From NCBI GenBank assembly GCA_018343915.1, contig JABRWF010000008.1, positions 3,286,001 to 3,350,000 on the forward strand: 64,000 nucleotides of DNA. Direction: 5' to 3'. Numbering within the stretch: the stretch's first letter is position 1; every line of letters starts with the position of its first letter. The notes under the pieces are model-generated. The model did no database searches. It saw only the letters and a program-made list of their open reading frames with translations, and had not been told where the DNA came from. Of this stretch, positions 22,838 to 35,952 are shown one piece after another. This DNA is from Agroathelia rolfsii. Lineage: Eukaryota > Basidiomycota > Agaricomycetes > Amylocorticiales > Amylocorticiaceae. The position numbers and the translations under genes are program-made.

Positions 22838-24780
22838 ATGTCTACAATTGGCGATCACACACCCTCTTTGATATCACCCACTGGATCAACGTCATCGAAC
22901 CCCTTCGCCAGCGACCCTCCACCTACCCCGGTTCTCTCGACCAGTTCTCCCCGAGCATCAACATTTGCCCTCCATGGCCGTAATAATCCCATACGCAGAC
23001 CATTCATGCGACGCTCCAGTTTGAGCATCATGTCTCTCCCTCCCACCCCGGACCAGATCGAGCATGATCACAAGCACAGCATTGAGGAAGAGGCCGAGCT
23101 TAGGGTCACATTCTTCCCGCCTTTATACGTCCAGAGACGAATGTGGGTCCTCAACGCCCTCAGGAGGGAGGGTATCACAGATGTATTTACATATTTTGCT
23201 AGTCACGATCTAGCGCGCTAATTGATGTCTACCTGAATCCAAAGGTTCTAGATGTAGGATGCGGCGAAGGAGAATTGCTCGCAGCGCTATCCCAACCTGC
23301 CATGTACCTCGCCCCAGAAGTTTCGCTAGACATGTCCTTGAAATCACCAATCACACCATTCACGCCCTTTACACCCCCGTCTCAGTCTGCATCAGAGGAT
23401 GTGATGAACTTGCATTGCACACATATTTCCGGCCTGGATGTGTCCTCGAGTGATCTCGAATTCGCCGCTCAGTGGACTGCGCCTCCAAAAGACAGGCAAT
23501 CCGAGGGAGGAACATCATATCTATCCTTCTTACCACCGCCAATTCGCTGGGAAGAACTGGAGGTGGATATTTGGCATGGTGGGCTGGAGAGGTTCAACGA
23601 GGAGTTTGTTGGCAGAGAGTGCATCACCGCCATGGAAGTGTACGTCATCAGAACCGCCCATCATTGCTGCGCTCCACTAAAATTGGAAACTTTTGCTTGA
23701 TGCAGAATCGAGCATTTGACACCCAATGTCCTGCCTCTCTTTGCACCGGTTCTGATGGGAGTGTATCATGTCAAACACATATTGATCACCACACCTTCGT
23801 ATACCTTCAACCAACGCTTCTATCCACCTCAAGAAAATCCTGACGACCCTCCACCCGCGTCGAGGGGTGGATATCCTGATCCTACAGGACGGACGAACCG
23901 TGTCTTCCGGCACTCAGACCACAAATTTGAGTGGACACAAGAAGAGTTTGCGCAGTGGTGCAATGACTCCGCCCAGGAATGGGGTTACGAGGTGAAGACG
24001 CTGACCGCAATCGGGCGTGCATCGGAGGACGACCCATGGGGCAGAGACAATGAGCTTGGGGGTGCCAGTCAGGTCGCACATCTTGTTCGCCTCGACGACG
24101 ACGATTCTGTGGACAAGCGAAGAGCAAAGGCGAAAGATGTCAAGAAGGGGATCATGGAGGGTCCCGAACATCAACTCGTGAAGCGCCACTACCATAGGAC
24201 GCACCCGAGTGCTCACAAGCCGCGGTCGAAGGAAGAGATAGCGCAGGCAGTTTATGACCGTATGATGGAGGACAGACAGATGCTGATGATGATGGAAGAA
24301 TTGTGGATGCAGCAGGAGGTTTCAACCAAGTGTGGGGGATATTTCGAGAGGCTGATCGACGCACTAGCAACAGACGAAAGGTTTCAGCTTTTGCGGGATG
24401 AAAAAAGGAGTAGGAGGGAGTGGAGCGTTCGTCTGACGGGAGACGTCCTGATGGAGCCAGCGACCGAGGTGGAGGGGGAGTGGGAGCCGGAGAGCGTTGG
24501 ACAGCAGTCATGGGATTTTGACTCGTTGACAGAGGAGGATGAACCCGAGGAAATGGAAGAAGACACGGAGCACGAGACGCCGGAAGCGAGTATGGGACCA
24601 GATGATGTAGAGCACTGGCATGACGAAGACGACGGCTGGGATTCACACGAAGCGTATTGGAGGAAAGCGAATACGGAGGCATGGGCCACCATCGATCCAT
24701 CAGGCTGGGATAATACTCACATCGAAGAGGAATTTGTAGATCATAGCGCTGAGCACGAGGAAGAGAGTGTTAATGCGTAA
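22838..24780 (+). CDS. HEN1: HEN1-type small RNA 2'-O-methyltransferase
   Basis: Predicted SAM-dependent methyltransferase that modifies the 3'-terminal 2'-OH of small RNAs. Exons: 22838-23182, 23245-23639 and 23706-24780 (604 residues). After a Ser/Pro-rich N-terminus come FFPPLYVQRRMWVLNALRRE and the SAM motif VLDVGCGEGELL (residues 116-127), then ISGLDVSSSDLEFAAQW. The metal site characteristic of HEN1 is E246-V-I-E249-H250. It is followed by ITTPSYTFNQRF and RHSDHKFEWTQEEF, whose H319 would be the fourth ligand. The E-I-E-H motif spans the exon 2/3 join and depends on the gtacgt donor. The last 230 residues are an acidic extension rich in Glu, Asp and Trp that is not part of the catalytic domain. 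There is no dsRNA-binding or FKBP-like domain as in plant HEN1. Confidence 0.9.
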
Positions 24781-25008
24781 TTTATTCATGGGCAAACTAG
24801 ATTCTGCCCCGGGAATCAACGTAACGTTCAATGTGCAGCGACGGGTGGTATAATCGAGGGGCCGAAGAAAATGAATTGAAATTGAAACAGTCCATGAATA
24901 TATGTATCTGGTGTAAAATAGCTACAGGAAACTTGGCATGGTTTTAGAAGTGGTACAGTGTAAGCAAAAGTCAACTCACATAAAAGTGAAGATCCATCTG
25001 AGTACCCC

Positions 25009-25335
25009 TCATTCCTCTACACCAAGAGCTCTCTGAGGCGCTGCGTAGACATGATGTTAGTCCAAATACATCGATAGAGATGTAAAAACAAACCCATGAG
25101 TGGATGGAGTTGGGCAAGGTAGGCGATTGCCCACATGAGGTAGCAGGCCGCCAAACCGAGCATAAGGGCAGTCCGTATTACACTGAATAAACATCGGTTG
25201 AGGAACAATTCTTTGCAATATGAAAAGCAAGTGGAGTTACACTTGATTAGGGCCTTTAGGGACAAAGACATAGGATGCTGCCATCAGGCCCAGGACGATT
25301 GCCAGAATTACGACCGTAGGAAATACCGACGACAT
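25009..25335 (-). CDS. VMA9: V-type ATPase subunit e
   Basis: Small membrane subunit of the V0 sector of the vacuolar proton pump. Exons: 25335-25241, 25182-25094 and 25040-25009 (71 residues, typical for the family). The protein begins MSSVFPTVVILAIVLGLMAA, the first membrane helix. A loop with FVPKGPNQ leads to the second helix (TALMLGLAACYLMWAIAYLA) and then QLHPLMAP, which matches the LxQLNPLIxP end of known subunits. The donor of intron 1 had to be placed at gtaact, two bases after a nearer GT, to keep frame. Confidence 0.9.
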
Positions 25336-25532
25336 GGCGGACGGGGAAGAGACTCTGCTGTTGCAGCGGCAACTTCTGGCTCGTGACGCAGCCACACAAA
25401 TGCCTCCCATTATTACCTATTTAGGTCTACTTTCTAGGAAAAAGCTGACACATTGCAGCGAAAAGTGGGTAGAATTACGTTCGATGGCGTAGCACACGTA
25501 CGGAACGGATTGTTATACGCTCATTTACGACA

Positions 25533-27325
25533 ATGCAACCGCTACAGGCCCCTCCCTCTCCCTTCGCACGCGCCCTGACAAGCATACGCGACCAGGCTAA
25601 GGATGCCATCTACGCTCTTTCCTCGTGCATTTGTAAACCCAGTGCCAAAATTAAGATCAACGGCCGTACATGTCAGTGATTCGGCCCGTCGTGTCCTGGT
25701 ACTAGTGGAATGAGCCTGCAAATAGATAATATCGTCAAGGTTCTAGGAGAAGGTGGCTTCTCCTTTGTGTACCTGGCCCAGGATGAAAATAGCGGTGTAT
25801 GTTAATGTGCAGTTTATATGAGGCTGGTGCAAGCAGGCGTCTGACTTTAGAGGTGCTGCGGCACACTATACAGCGTCAATTCGCACTCAAGAAGATACGC
25901 TGTCCAACGGGTACAGATGGCGTGCAGCAGGCTATGCGAGAGGTTGAAGCCTACAGGCGCTTCAAGTAGGTGCTCATAATGCGCATACATCTTTTGGTTG
26001 CCCACATAATATTTCCTCCAGACATCGTAACATCATCAGAATACTGGTTCGCCTATTCACCACATGACATTGTACTTCATGTCCGACCCTCTTCTAGGAC
26101 TCAGCAGTTGTACAAGATCCGGAAGGCGACGGCAAAATTGTCTATCTATTCTTGCCACTCTACAAGGTACAGCAGCCTAGGACATCCATCTTCTCCAATT
26201 CCGTGACTGATCTGTACTTGATAGAAAGGCAACCTACAAGATGCCATAAACTCTAACGTAGTCAATGGGACAAAGTTCCCAGAGCGCGAGATGGTTCGTT
26301 TATTCAAGGGGACCTGCGAAGCTGTTAGGGCGATGCACGATTACCATGTCCAGCCATCCACATCCGGCCCTTCCAACAATGCAGCCTCATCTTCAAGGCC
26401 TTCTATGGCAACATCAAGAAGTGCACCCAAGAAGGCTCATGAGGAGGACGATGACGATGACGACGATGCACGTTTCCCACAGCCGGACGGTGACGGTGAC
26501 GGTGGATACTCGTATGGTGCAGACGGAACGAGTGGCGCCGATGTTCCCCTTATGTCCAGACATCATGAAGAGGACGGTGCTGGCGAGGTTGTGTTTGACG
26601 GAGACGACGAACTAGAGCGCAAGGCCGAGGAACTGCCAGCTGGCTCCCAGGGGGAGCTGATGCCTTTCGCCCATCGAGACTTAAAACCGGGGTAATGCGC
26701 TGATGCTCTCCTGACTTGGTGCATCTGTTGCTAATTCAGACTTGTTTACGTAGAAATGTGATGATCTCGGATGAGGGACAGCCTATCCTTATGGACTTTG
26801 GAAGCACCGTCAAGGCACGCATTCCGATTACATCCCGCTCGATTGCGCTCGAACAACAAGATCAAGCGGCCGAGCAGAGTACCATGGCCTATCGTGCACC
26901 AGAATTGTTTGACGTCAAGACCGGGTCTACGCTTGACGAGAAAGTGGATATTTGGGCAAGTGGCGCTCTCTGTCCCTCGCCTTTTCCGTCCCACTTACGT
27001 TTGGTTTTTCGTCATTCAGTCTCTTGGCTGTTTGCTATTTGCTCTTGCATATTCTCATTCACCATTCGAAAACACCCAAACGGTTGCGCAGGGTGGCTCG
27101 ATTGCCATGGCTGTGCTGAGCGCGCAGTACAAGCACCCATCAGATTCTGCCTACTCCCAAGGCCTGAGGGATCTGATTGATGCTTGTCTCAAGGTCGAAC
27201 CCTCGGAACGACCTGACATCCACCAGGTATAGTATTTCGCATATATATCAAAACACGACACTAAAAATGATTTTCTTGTGTAGGTGATTCGTAAGGCAGA
27301 CCAAGTACTAGCAAGATTATCGTAG
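25533..27325 (+). CDS. STK16/NAK-family serine/threonine kinase
   Basis: Protein kinase related to human STK16 and yeast Env7, which act at Golgi or vacuole membranes. Nine exons: 25533-25671, 25726-25796, 25874-25965, 26022-26046, 26098-26166, 26225-26691, 26754-26955, 27020-27226 and 27284-27325 (437 residues). Features: glycine loop GEGGFS (54-59), FALKK with the ATP-binding lysine (76), HRDLKPGN (282-289), DFGS (302-305), YRAPELFD and DIWSLGCLLFALAY. Cysteines near residue 32 (SCICK) could be palmitoylated, as in STK16. About 105 residues with a run of Asp are inserted before HRD (residues 173-279). Intron 7 (26956-27019) has a GC donor (gcaagt), needed to join DIW to SLG. Confidence 0.9.
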
Positions 27326-27457
27326 ATCGACCCAATCTGCACGGAGTATTCCAAATTATTTATTGAGGATGATGTTGCATTTATGTGAAAGTACTAGTGT
27401 ATGGACATCCCATTCTGATCCCATAAGCCGTTACATCAAATGCTCTTTTTCATCACC

Positions 27458-29142
27458 TCATTGTTTCTTGACTTTCCCCTGTTTCCGTTTTGCATCAGGG
27501 ACGTCTGCACCGCGCTTTTTTGGAATTGCAGCGGGAGATTCTTGAGAAAGAGGACTACGGATCTTTTTTGGCCTTTTAGTTCGGTCATCTTTTGGTACTT
27601 GGGATGACTTCGCCGGGTTTAATTCAGGTGTTTTTGCGGATTTCGATTTTGTTGCCTTTGCTTCTATTGTCACAGGTTTGTCTGGCTTTTTGTTCTGGTC
27701 CGGTGTTTCAGATGACATCGGCTCATGGTCAGCAATTTTTGCTCGTTTTGTTTTCTTGTGAGAGATCCCTTCGGATTCGGCGGCGGATTTGCTCGCTGCC
27801 TTCTCAGCTTGCGATATTTTATCCGAGACTTCGACCCCGTCTTCCCTAAGCCGCTTTTTGTTCCCCTTTTCTGGGGATTTAGCTGATGTGCCCGATTTCG
27901 GTTGCTTCGTTATTTTTCCTTTCGGATTTGACCCATGTTCTTTTTGCTCTGGGACGGCAGCTTCGTTTGTTATCTGCGCTGTGCCAGTGCCGGCTACCCG
28001 TGTAGAAGCCTTTGCAATCGCTTTGGCCTTGGATTCTTTGGCCTTTTGACGTTTGAGCCTAACTGCCTCTAGCTTGACTTTCTGTACTCGTGATTAGAAA
28101 ACTGCAGTCGAGTATCCCCCTTTGGTCTCAGAGGATGCACTCACCCTTTTTAGTGCTCTGTTTGAGACGGATTCATCCAGGCTCGTTCCATTGGAGCTCT
28201 TGAACAGGTTGTCCACGATCACCCACGCGTCCGAGTCCAGGTCAATCTTTTTTTCTGTATTGTTGATGGTAGCCGCAAAACGCTCGACATTTCGCTTATG
28301 TTTCTAAGATCATTCTTTTGGTAAGATAAACCATTGGATTTTTATTGAATTGGATAATACACACCCTTGTCTTCTTGTGTTCGTCGACTGCTTCCTTGGT
28401 GAGGGATCGTCGTGGACAGAACAAGCATGCCTGGAATACCTTCCCATCTTTGGGAGGCAAGTCGAAGAAGGGTTTTTTGAGTGCTTTTGAAACTGAGATG
28501 GGTGGACGCAGAGAGGATGACGATGCTGGTGTTTTGGTCGAAACTGCCTTGGCGGATTCTTTGTCTGCCTTGTGCTCAGCAACGAGTACAGCCACAAGCG
28601 TCCAGACGCTTTCGTTGGCGTCAAAGTCCATCGCACGCTCACGTAGGCGGGCACATCTGCGTATATGAGCCTACAAAGACACTTAGTATATCGCATGTAT
28701 TGTGCACAATAGATACATGGCGCACTTGAGATGCAAGGTGGCTAGGCTGCTGCGGAGCACGTAACACCTTGTAGGGGCAGACGATGCAAGATTTTGATTC
28801 TGGCTGAGATTTGGATGGATTATAAAGAGGGTCTACAAGGGCCTGTGCGATGGTGATATTGGGATGCCCGTCATCTTCGTCGTCCGAGCCGTTCTCAGAC
28901 CCACCCTCCTCTTCTGACGATGCGCCCTCCATATCTTCTTCAGCGTCCAAATCCTCTCCATCGCCATCCATGTCCATATCCTCGTCGTCACCTAAATTCG
29001 AGTTGTCTTCTTCAGAATCAGAATCTGAGGACTCATCCGAGTCGGTGTCGTTCAGCCCCAGGACATCCTTCATTTCCTCATCTAGCCCAAGCTCTTCTTC
29101 TTCCTGCTTCTTTTTAATCTTTTTTTCGATGCGCTTGAACAT
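27458..29142 (-). CDS. nucleolar-like protein with Cys/His finger pairs
   Basis: Not recognised by name. Exons: 29142-28726, 28670-28365, 28303-28145 and 28081-27458 (501 residues). The start MFKRIEKKIKKK is followed by an acidic Ser/Asp/Glu stretch (residues 25-105). Two Cys/His segments follow, each resembling a short zinc finger: CIVCPYKVL with HLASQAHIRRC downstream, and CLFCPRRSL with DEHKKTRKHKRNV downstream. The C-terminal 230 residues are Lys-rich with many KK and Ser/Pro sites. This mix of acidic and basic low-complexity parts with finger pairs is typical of nucleolar or ribosome-assembly proteins, which is an inference only. It is divergent with DSS1, with 120 bp between start codons. 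Confidence 0.75.
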
Positions 29143-29262
29143 GATAAAAATGATAGTTTTTTCTTTCTTTGAGAAATGTAACCAACGTCTGGCGGTGTGA
29201 GTAGTGAATCGAATTTTAAGTCTTTCCGGAAGCAAAAGGCCAGTCTCTTTCTCAGCCTGGCC
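29143..29262. promoter_or_regulatory. compact divergent promoter, nucleolar-like gene / DSS1
   Basis: Only 120 bp separate the two divergent start codons, so leaders and promoters must overlap. If the upstream in-frame Met of DSS1 at 29197 is used, the gap falls to 54 bp. Confidence 0.65.
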
Positions 29263-32200
29263 ATGCACCGTCACCGTCCTCGTCTAGTCAAGTCTCTCCG
29301 TCTCCGTGTGGCTTCGTACAGCACCTCTGCTGCTACCCCACCTCCTGTTCGGCAGCCAACAGACAGAAATGGCAAGAAGCCCTTCAGAACGCGTTCAAAT
29401 CGTGCTCAGAGCCCATCTACCAGCCGAAGGAGCACTGAAGGAGATGACGGGACCTCTTCATTCACAAAAGACATACCAAAAACCTCATACCAGGGAGCAG
29501 GCACGGTATGGGAAGAATTTGGAGAAATCTTCCAGAGATCTACTGAAGACCTGGTTGCGTCTACTCGCGAAACTGCGAAGCCCCCTACCAAGAGGGCACG
29601 CCATGACTGGAAAAACATTTCTCATTCTGGTGGAAAGAAGGCAACGCCTCAAAAGTTGCGGGACATCATGAACCCCCTGAACAAAATCCTCGATGCCGCA
29701 GCTCGGAAACCTGTTAATGGCTGGCACCAGAGCAATGAGGGACGCAACACGGCTCAAATGCGTCTCCGTCAGGCTTTGCACCGAGCGGGCAAGCCAGGGT
29801 CTCCCACAAAAGTCGGCTTTGATGCTAGCGAAGACAATCCTTCTGGCACCTCAGTCTTAGATGAGGAAGGCGAAGAAGGCCCCGAGCTAAAACCCGGTAC
29901 TTTTGTAGAAGTCCGGAGGTACGTTTCTACATTCTAAGCTGCATACATTCTCTAAAATTGGTGTTGCCTTCAGGAAATCCTACTCTACACACGGAGTAGT
30001 TCTCAGCGAGCGTTTGGTCAACCAACGCTGGACAGCAGTGACGTTAACCACCAGTGGTGAACTTTGGATACACAAGCGGGAGGACGTCTCATTCACAATC
30101 CCGAACTTCATCTCGCAAGACTTGGCGGCTCGTTGTGATGACAAGGAGGCCTTCAAAGAAGAGATCCAACATGCTGCCCGCGTTCAAGCAATCAAGGCTA
30201 TCCGCGAGTTTGAGCTGTCTTTCGAAAGCGTCTATAATGACGTTGGCACACGCATGCGGGGGATCTACGCTAAAGTGAGGTCCACTAATCCGAACCTCTG
30301 GACTAGGACTACCGTAGCGGAGGTCATGAAGCTTCTGAAGCTCCCCTCCGGCAGTGTCAGCTCTCCTATTCTTGCTTCCCTCGCCGTGCACAAACACCTT
30401 ATGGCCAGAAATAGCGAATTCATTGCCGCGTTCGAAAAAGGCGCAGGTGCATTCGAGGTCAGGCCGCAGGTCCAAGCCAAGGCGATTGGTCTTGTCACAG
30501 AAATGAATCGCACCGATGATCCTGCTCTAAAAAGCTTTATTGAAAAAGCTAAACGCATATTCACTCTTAGTCGACCCGCGGCTAAGGAATCCTCCTCAGA
30601 GCCACCTTCTGTGCATGAGATAACCGACAAGACCTTGGAGTTCAATGATAAGGACCGTATCATCATCCAATTTCTCATCGACTCTTTGAGGCTGCGTCGA
30701 CGTGCCCAAGATGATCCTTACGCCTCAGTTGCATCAATCATTCTCAAGAAACTGGGGTTAGAGGTAGACTTCTTCGATGATACCGGCGTACGGAAGGTTC
30801 TTAGCGAACTGGGTATTCTAGCTCCCTGGCAGGATCTTCACTCCCTTTTTGCAGTCGAGACAGAGTTTGAGTCTGCACCCTTGACGGAGATGCACCCTTT
30901 ACCTCGTGCGTATGCGGACACCCTTGATGCGGATGGCTTGTACAAACATGATATCATGGACTCTATGCGCCACGACTTCGGAGATCTACCAGTGTACATC
31001 ATCGACGACGTGACGGCGGAAGAGCTTGATGATGGTGTTTCTGTTGAACGCATACCTTCGGAGCCAGAAAATGTCTGGGTTCATGTTCACGTCGCTGATC
31101 CCAGTGCCATTCTCCCACCCCACCATCAGCTCGCGGTCAAAGCTCGTCAACGCGGAACAACAAGATATTGGATAGATCATTCCGTGCCTATGTTGCCAGA
31201 ACGTATTGCCATCGACGGTAGCATGGGTCGCTCGCAAGGACTGCCCGAGCGCGTCATGACTTTCAGTTGCAAACTTGATTCCAAAGCCAATATTATTGAC
31301 TACAAAGTACGACCTGCAATCGTGAGGAATACGCACAAGCTGCAATATGATGCTACCGATGCAGCCATGGGAGGATGGCAGCCTGTATCTTGGTACCCCT
31401 TTGGTGGTGCACCCCTTCCTCCATCCCCGGCCAAGCTCTCTCCGTCTACGCTCGATGATCTCCGACTCATCGACTCGATTGCGGAGCGCATGGTTCAGTA
31501 TCGATTATCCCTACCTACCTTTATGTATGCACAGCCTATAGCCCGTCCCACCATTCAAAATACGCCTATCCCTCTTCCGTCGTCTAATGTTCAAGCCGAA
31601 GCGCCTATGCTTTACCGGGGCTTCCCGTCACTCCTGTACAAGGTCGACTTCTTCCCCCTCGTCGAGCGTGGCTCACGCCGTATCGTCGCTGAGTGCATGA
31701 AGCTGGCTGGCAGGGTTGCTTCGAGGTTCTGTCGTGATCGTGGGATACCTATGCTACGTCGTATGGGTGGACCCATCATGGCGCCTTCTGAAGAAGACTT
31801 TTCAGAGCTTTTGGCGAGCAAAGATGCTCAGGGCTACGTCGACATTGAAAAGTGCATCACCGCAAACGTTTTGCCTTCAAAGAGCGGCTATACGCTTGAC
31901 CCGGCCGCGCACTGGGCTCTGGGCGTCCCGGAGGGCGAAGGCTACATCCGCGTGACGTCGCCTTTGCGGCGGTACCTCGATTTGGTAGTGCATTGGCAGA
32001 TCAAGCATGCTATGCTTCATCCTACTGCAAAGCCTTTGTTTTCTGCTGAGGCGCTGGCTGATCTCGGACGACTCACGGAGATTCAAGAGAAGACTATCAG
32101 GAATGAGGATCGTAAGCATTACCAGACATGGGCGTTGTTCTTCCTACGGCAGTGGGCTGAGGGGCGGGGCAAGAATCGGTCGTTAGTAGATAATGATCCG

Positions 32201-32425
32201 TTGCAGAACCTAGTGGCGCAGGTGATGCACCCTCCTGTCTTCAATCTGCTTGCGAACGCCAAGGACTGCAAGACGTACCTGTCTGACTTGGGCTTGCCGG
32301 CCATGCTATCTAATGCAGCCAGTAGGAAGGACACGTTGGAGCCTGGTTCGTTGTTAACCAACATCGAGGTGGAAAATATCAAGTTGGGTCAGCCGGCTCA
32401 GCTTGTGCTGCGCTATCGACGCTAA
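29263..32425 (+). CDS. DSS1: mitochondrial 3'-5' exoribonuclease (RNB domain), Dss1-like
   Basis: RNase II family exoribonuclease, the likely nuclease of the mitochondrial degradosome together with a Suv3-type helicase. Exons: 29263-29918 and 29974-32425 (1035 residues). The start MHRHRPRLVKSLRLRV, then Ser/Thr/Ala-rich, is a mitochondrial presequence. After a basic low-complexity region comes the module PGTFVEVRRKSYSTHGVVLS. The RNB domain has YIIDDVTAEELDDGVS, where D563, D571 and D572 fit the metal-binding aspartates. It continues with VWVHVHVADPSAILP, RQRGTTRYWIDHSVPMLPER and SPLRRYLDLVVHWQIKH, the RNB signature. The C-terminus resembles an S1-like end. The start at 29263 was chosen because it begins the presequence. 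Confidence 0.92.
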
Positions 32426-32768
32426 AATGATCCTGGGCTCATTCATGCTCATTTGCATATGGCTCATTGTTCTTATCTTTGCTCTGCCCATTTTTTTTAG
32501 ATTTTATATACGACAATTCTGTATACTTATTTTCTACATTGCCTTATAATCATGCTACATAATACAAGATTCACGACTCACGCGATAAATTGTCCGAAAG
32601 TTAAGAATCGAACGATTTTTTTGCACGCGGATTCTGAGTTTTATTATATATTTCCCTGACGGCTCAATAAAAGTCGGTCCTTCACCAAGTCCCTCGTTCG
32701 ATCACGTCCACGACCATCCTTTCCCCTTCTCTCTTTTCGAGTGTCGTTCCTGCTGCTGTGTGATAGCT
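32426..32768. other. intergenic / CYP51 promoter
   Basis: No gene seen. AT-rich 3' flank of DSS1, then a pyrimidine-rich leader just before the CYP51 start, common in well-expressed fungal genes. Confidence 0.5.
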
Positions 32769-34805
<2,037 letters not shown>

Positions 34806-35952
34806 GCAGTTATTTGCTCTCCCTATTGCATACACGTACGCTTACGTTTATCTCACATAACGATCCTAGTACCATACATATACCATATACGCCTGGACAT
34901 AATATAATCTTCTCTTGTAGAGAACAGTGTGAACGTGATCTCGCTGAGCAAAAAATAGAAGGCAGTATCATATGGTGTGTGACTTGTTGCCGAGTAGTCG
35001 CTGCTGCGGTGATCGTTTGAAGTGGAATGACATCATACTTTCAATGGACTTTGCTGGCGAGCTATGACTTGCTGATCTTGATGAGCCGACTCTCTTGTAC
35101 CCTAAATCGTCAAAATCAAATTCGGTGATGGATGTTGAGGCCGTTCAGGTTTTGGAAGTCGGTGAAGACACAGCACTTCTTGTCTTGTCAGTGCATCCGA
35201 GTCTCTGAACGGCCTTCCTCATACTAAGCCGCCTTCGCCCATATTTGGCGAGGCTTCTTGCCAGTGTTGCACTGACATGCTAGTTGTAATCCCAGTTGCA
35301 AGGTTACCTCGTGATTGTCGTACCCTGGTCGCTTACGTCTCTCATGGTCACAGTGCCAGCGATCGCGTACAAGCCGTGTCTACTACATTCAAGCCCTACT
35401 ATGCTAACATAAAAACAATAGCGAGGTCTAAATTCTCCGCATCACGGGCGGCGGCCTCGGTCACCATCAAAGCAAGCTGAACTAGCACCCTTCTGGCGAT
35501 CATCAAAGCATCATCATGAGAGGCGACAACCGAGATGCTCCACTTTCACATCGTCATGAACGGGCAGTGGCAGAGAAATGCACGCTGGTACCTTGTGATC
35601 ACTCTAGCTACCGACTCGCCTAAGGTAGCTAACAATGAACTCGGGCTCGTGAGCTGTCCACAAGGTTAACATCGCCTGTCTCTATGTGCTTTTTTCAAAT
35701 TTGATTGCGTAGCAGGCTATGACACCACTTGGCTTATTGCAACTGGAAACTGGTTGGTAGATGTCCGTACGTCGGGTCTCTGTGAGCATCAACTCGAGCA
35801 GAAAACGATATAAAAGACTGCCGTGTGTGTGCTGTAGAAAGGCCATCCTAGCTCTACATCTCACCCACCAGTAGATCTACATCCCAACCATCTGCATCCA
35901 CTCGCAGTTCAGCCCGCCCCATTCCCCCTTACTTCACAAAAAGTAGTCCAAG
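34806..35952. other. intergenic
   Basis: About 1.1 kb without a recognisable gene. A TATAAAAG at 35809-35816 lies 137 bp before the thaumatin-like start codon and may be its core promoter. A CT/C-rich leader follows. Confidence 0.5.
35809..35816 (+). promoter_or_regulatory. TATA box of thaumatin-like gene
   Basis: TATAAAAG, 137 bp upstream of the ATG at 35953. The spacing is plausible for a leader of about 100 bases, as usual for strongly expressed fungal secreted-protein genes. Confidence 0.55.
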
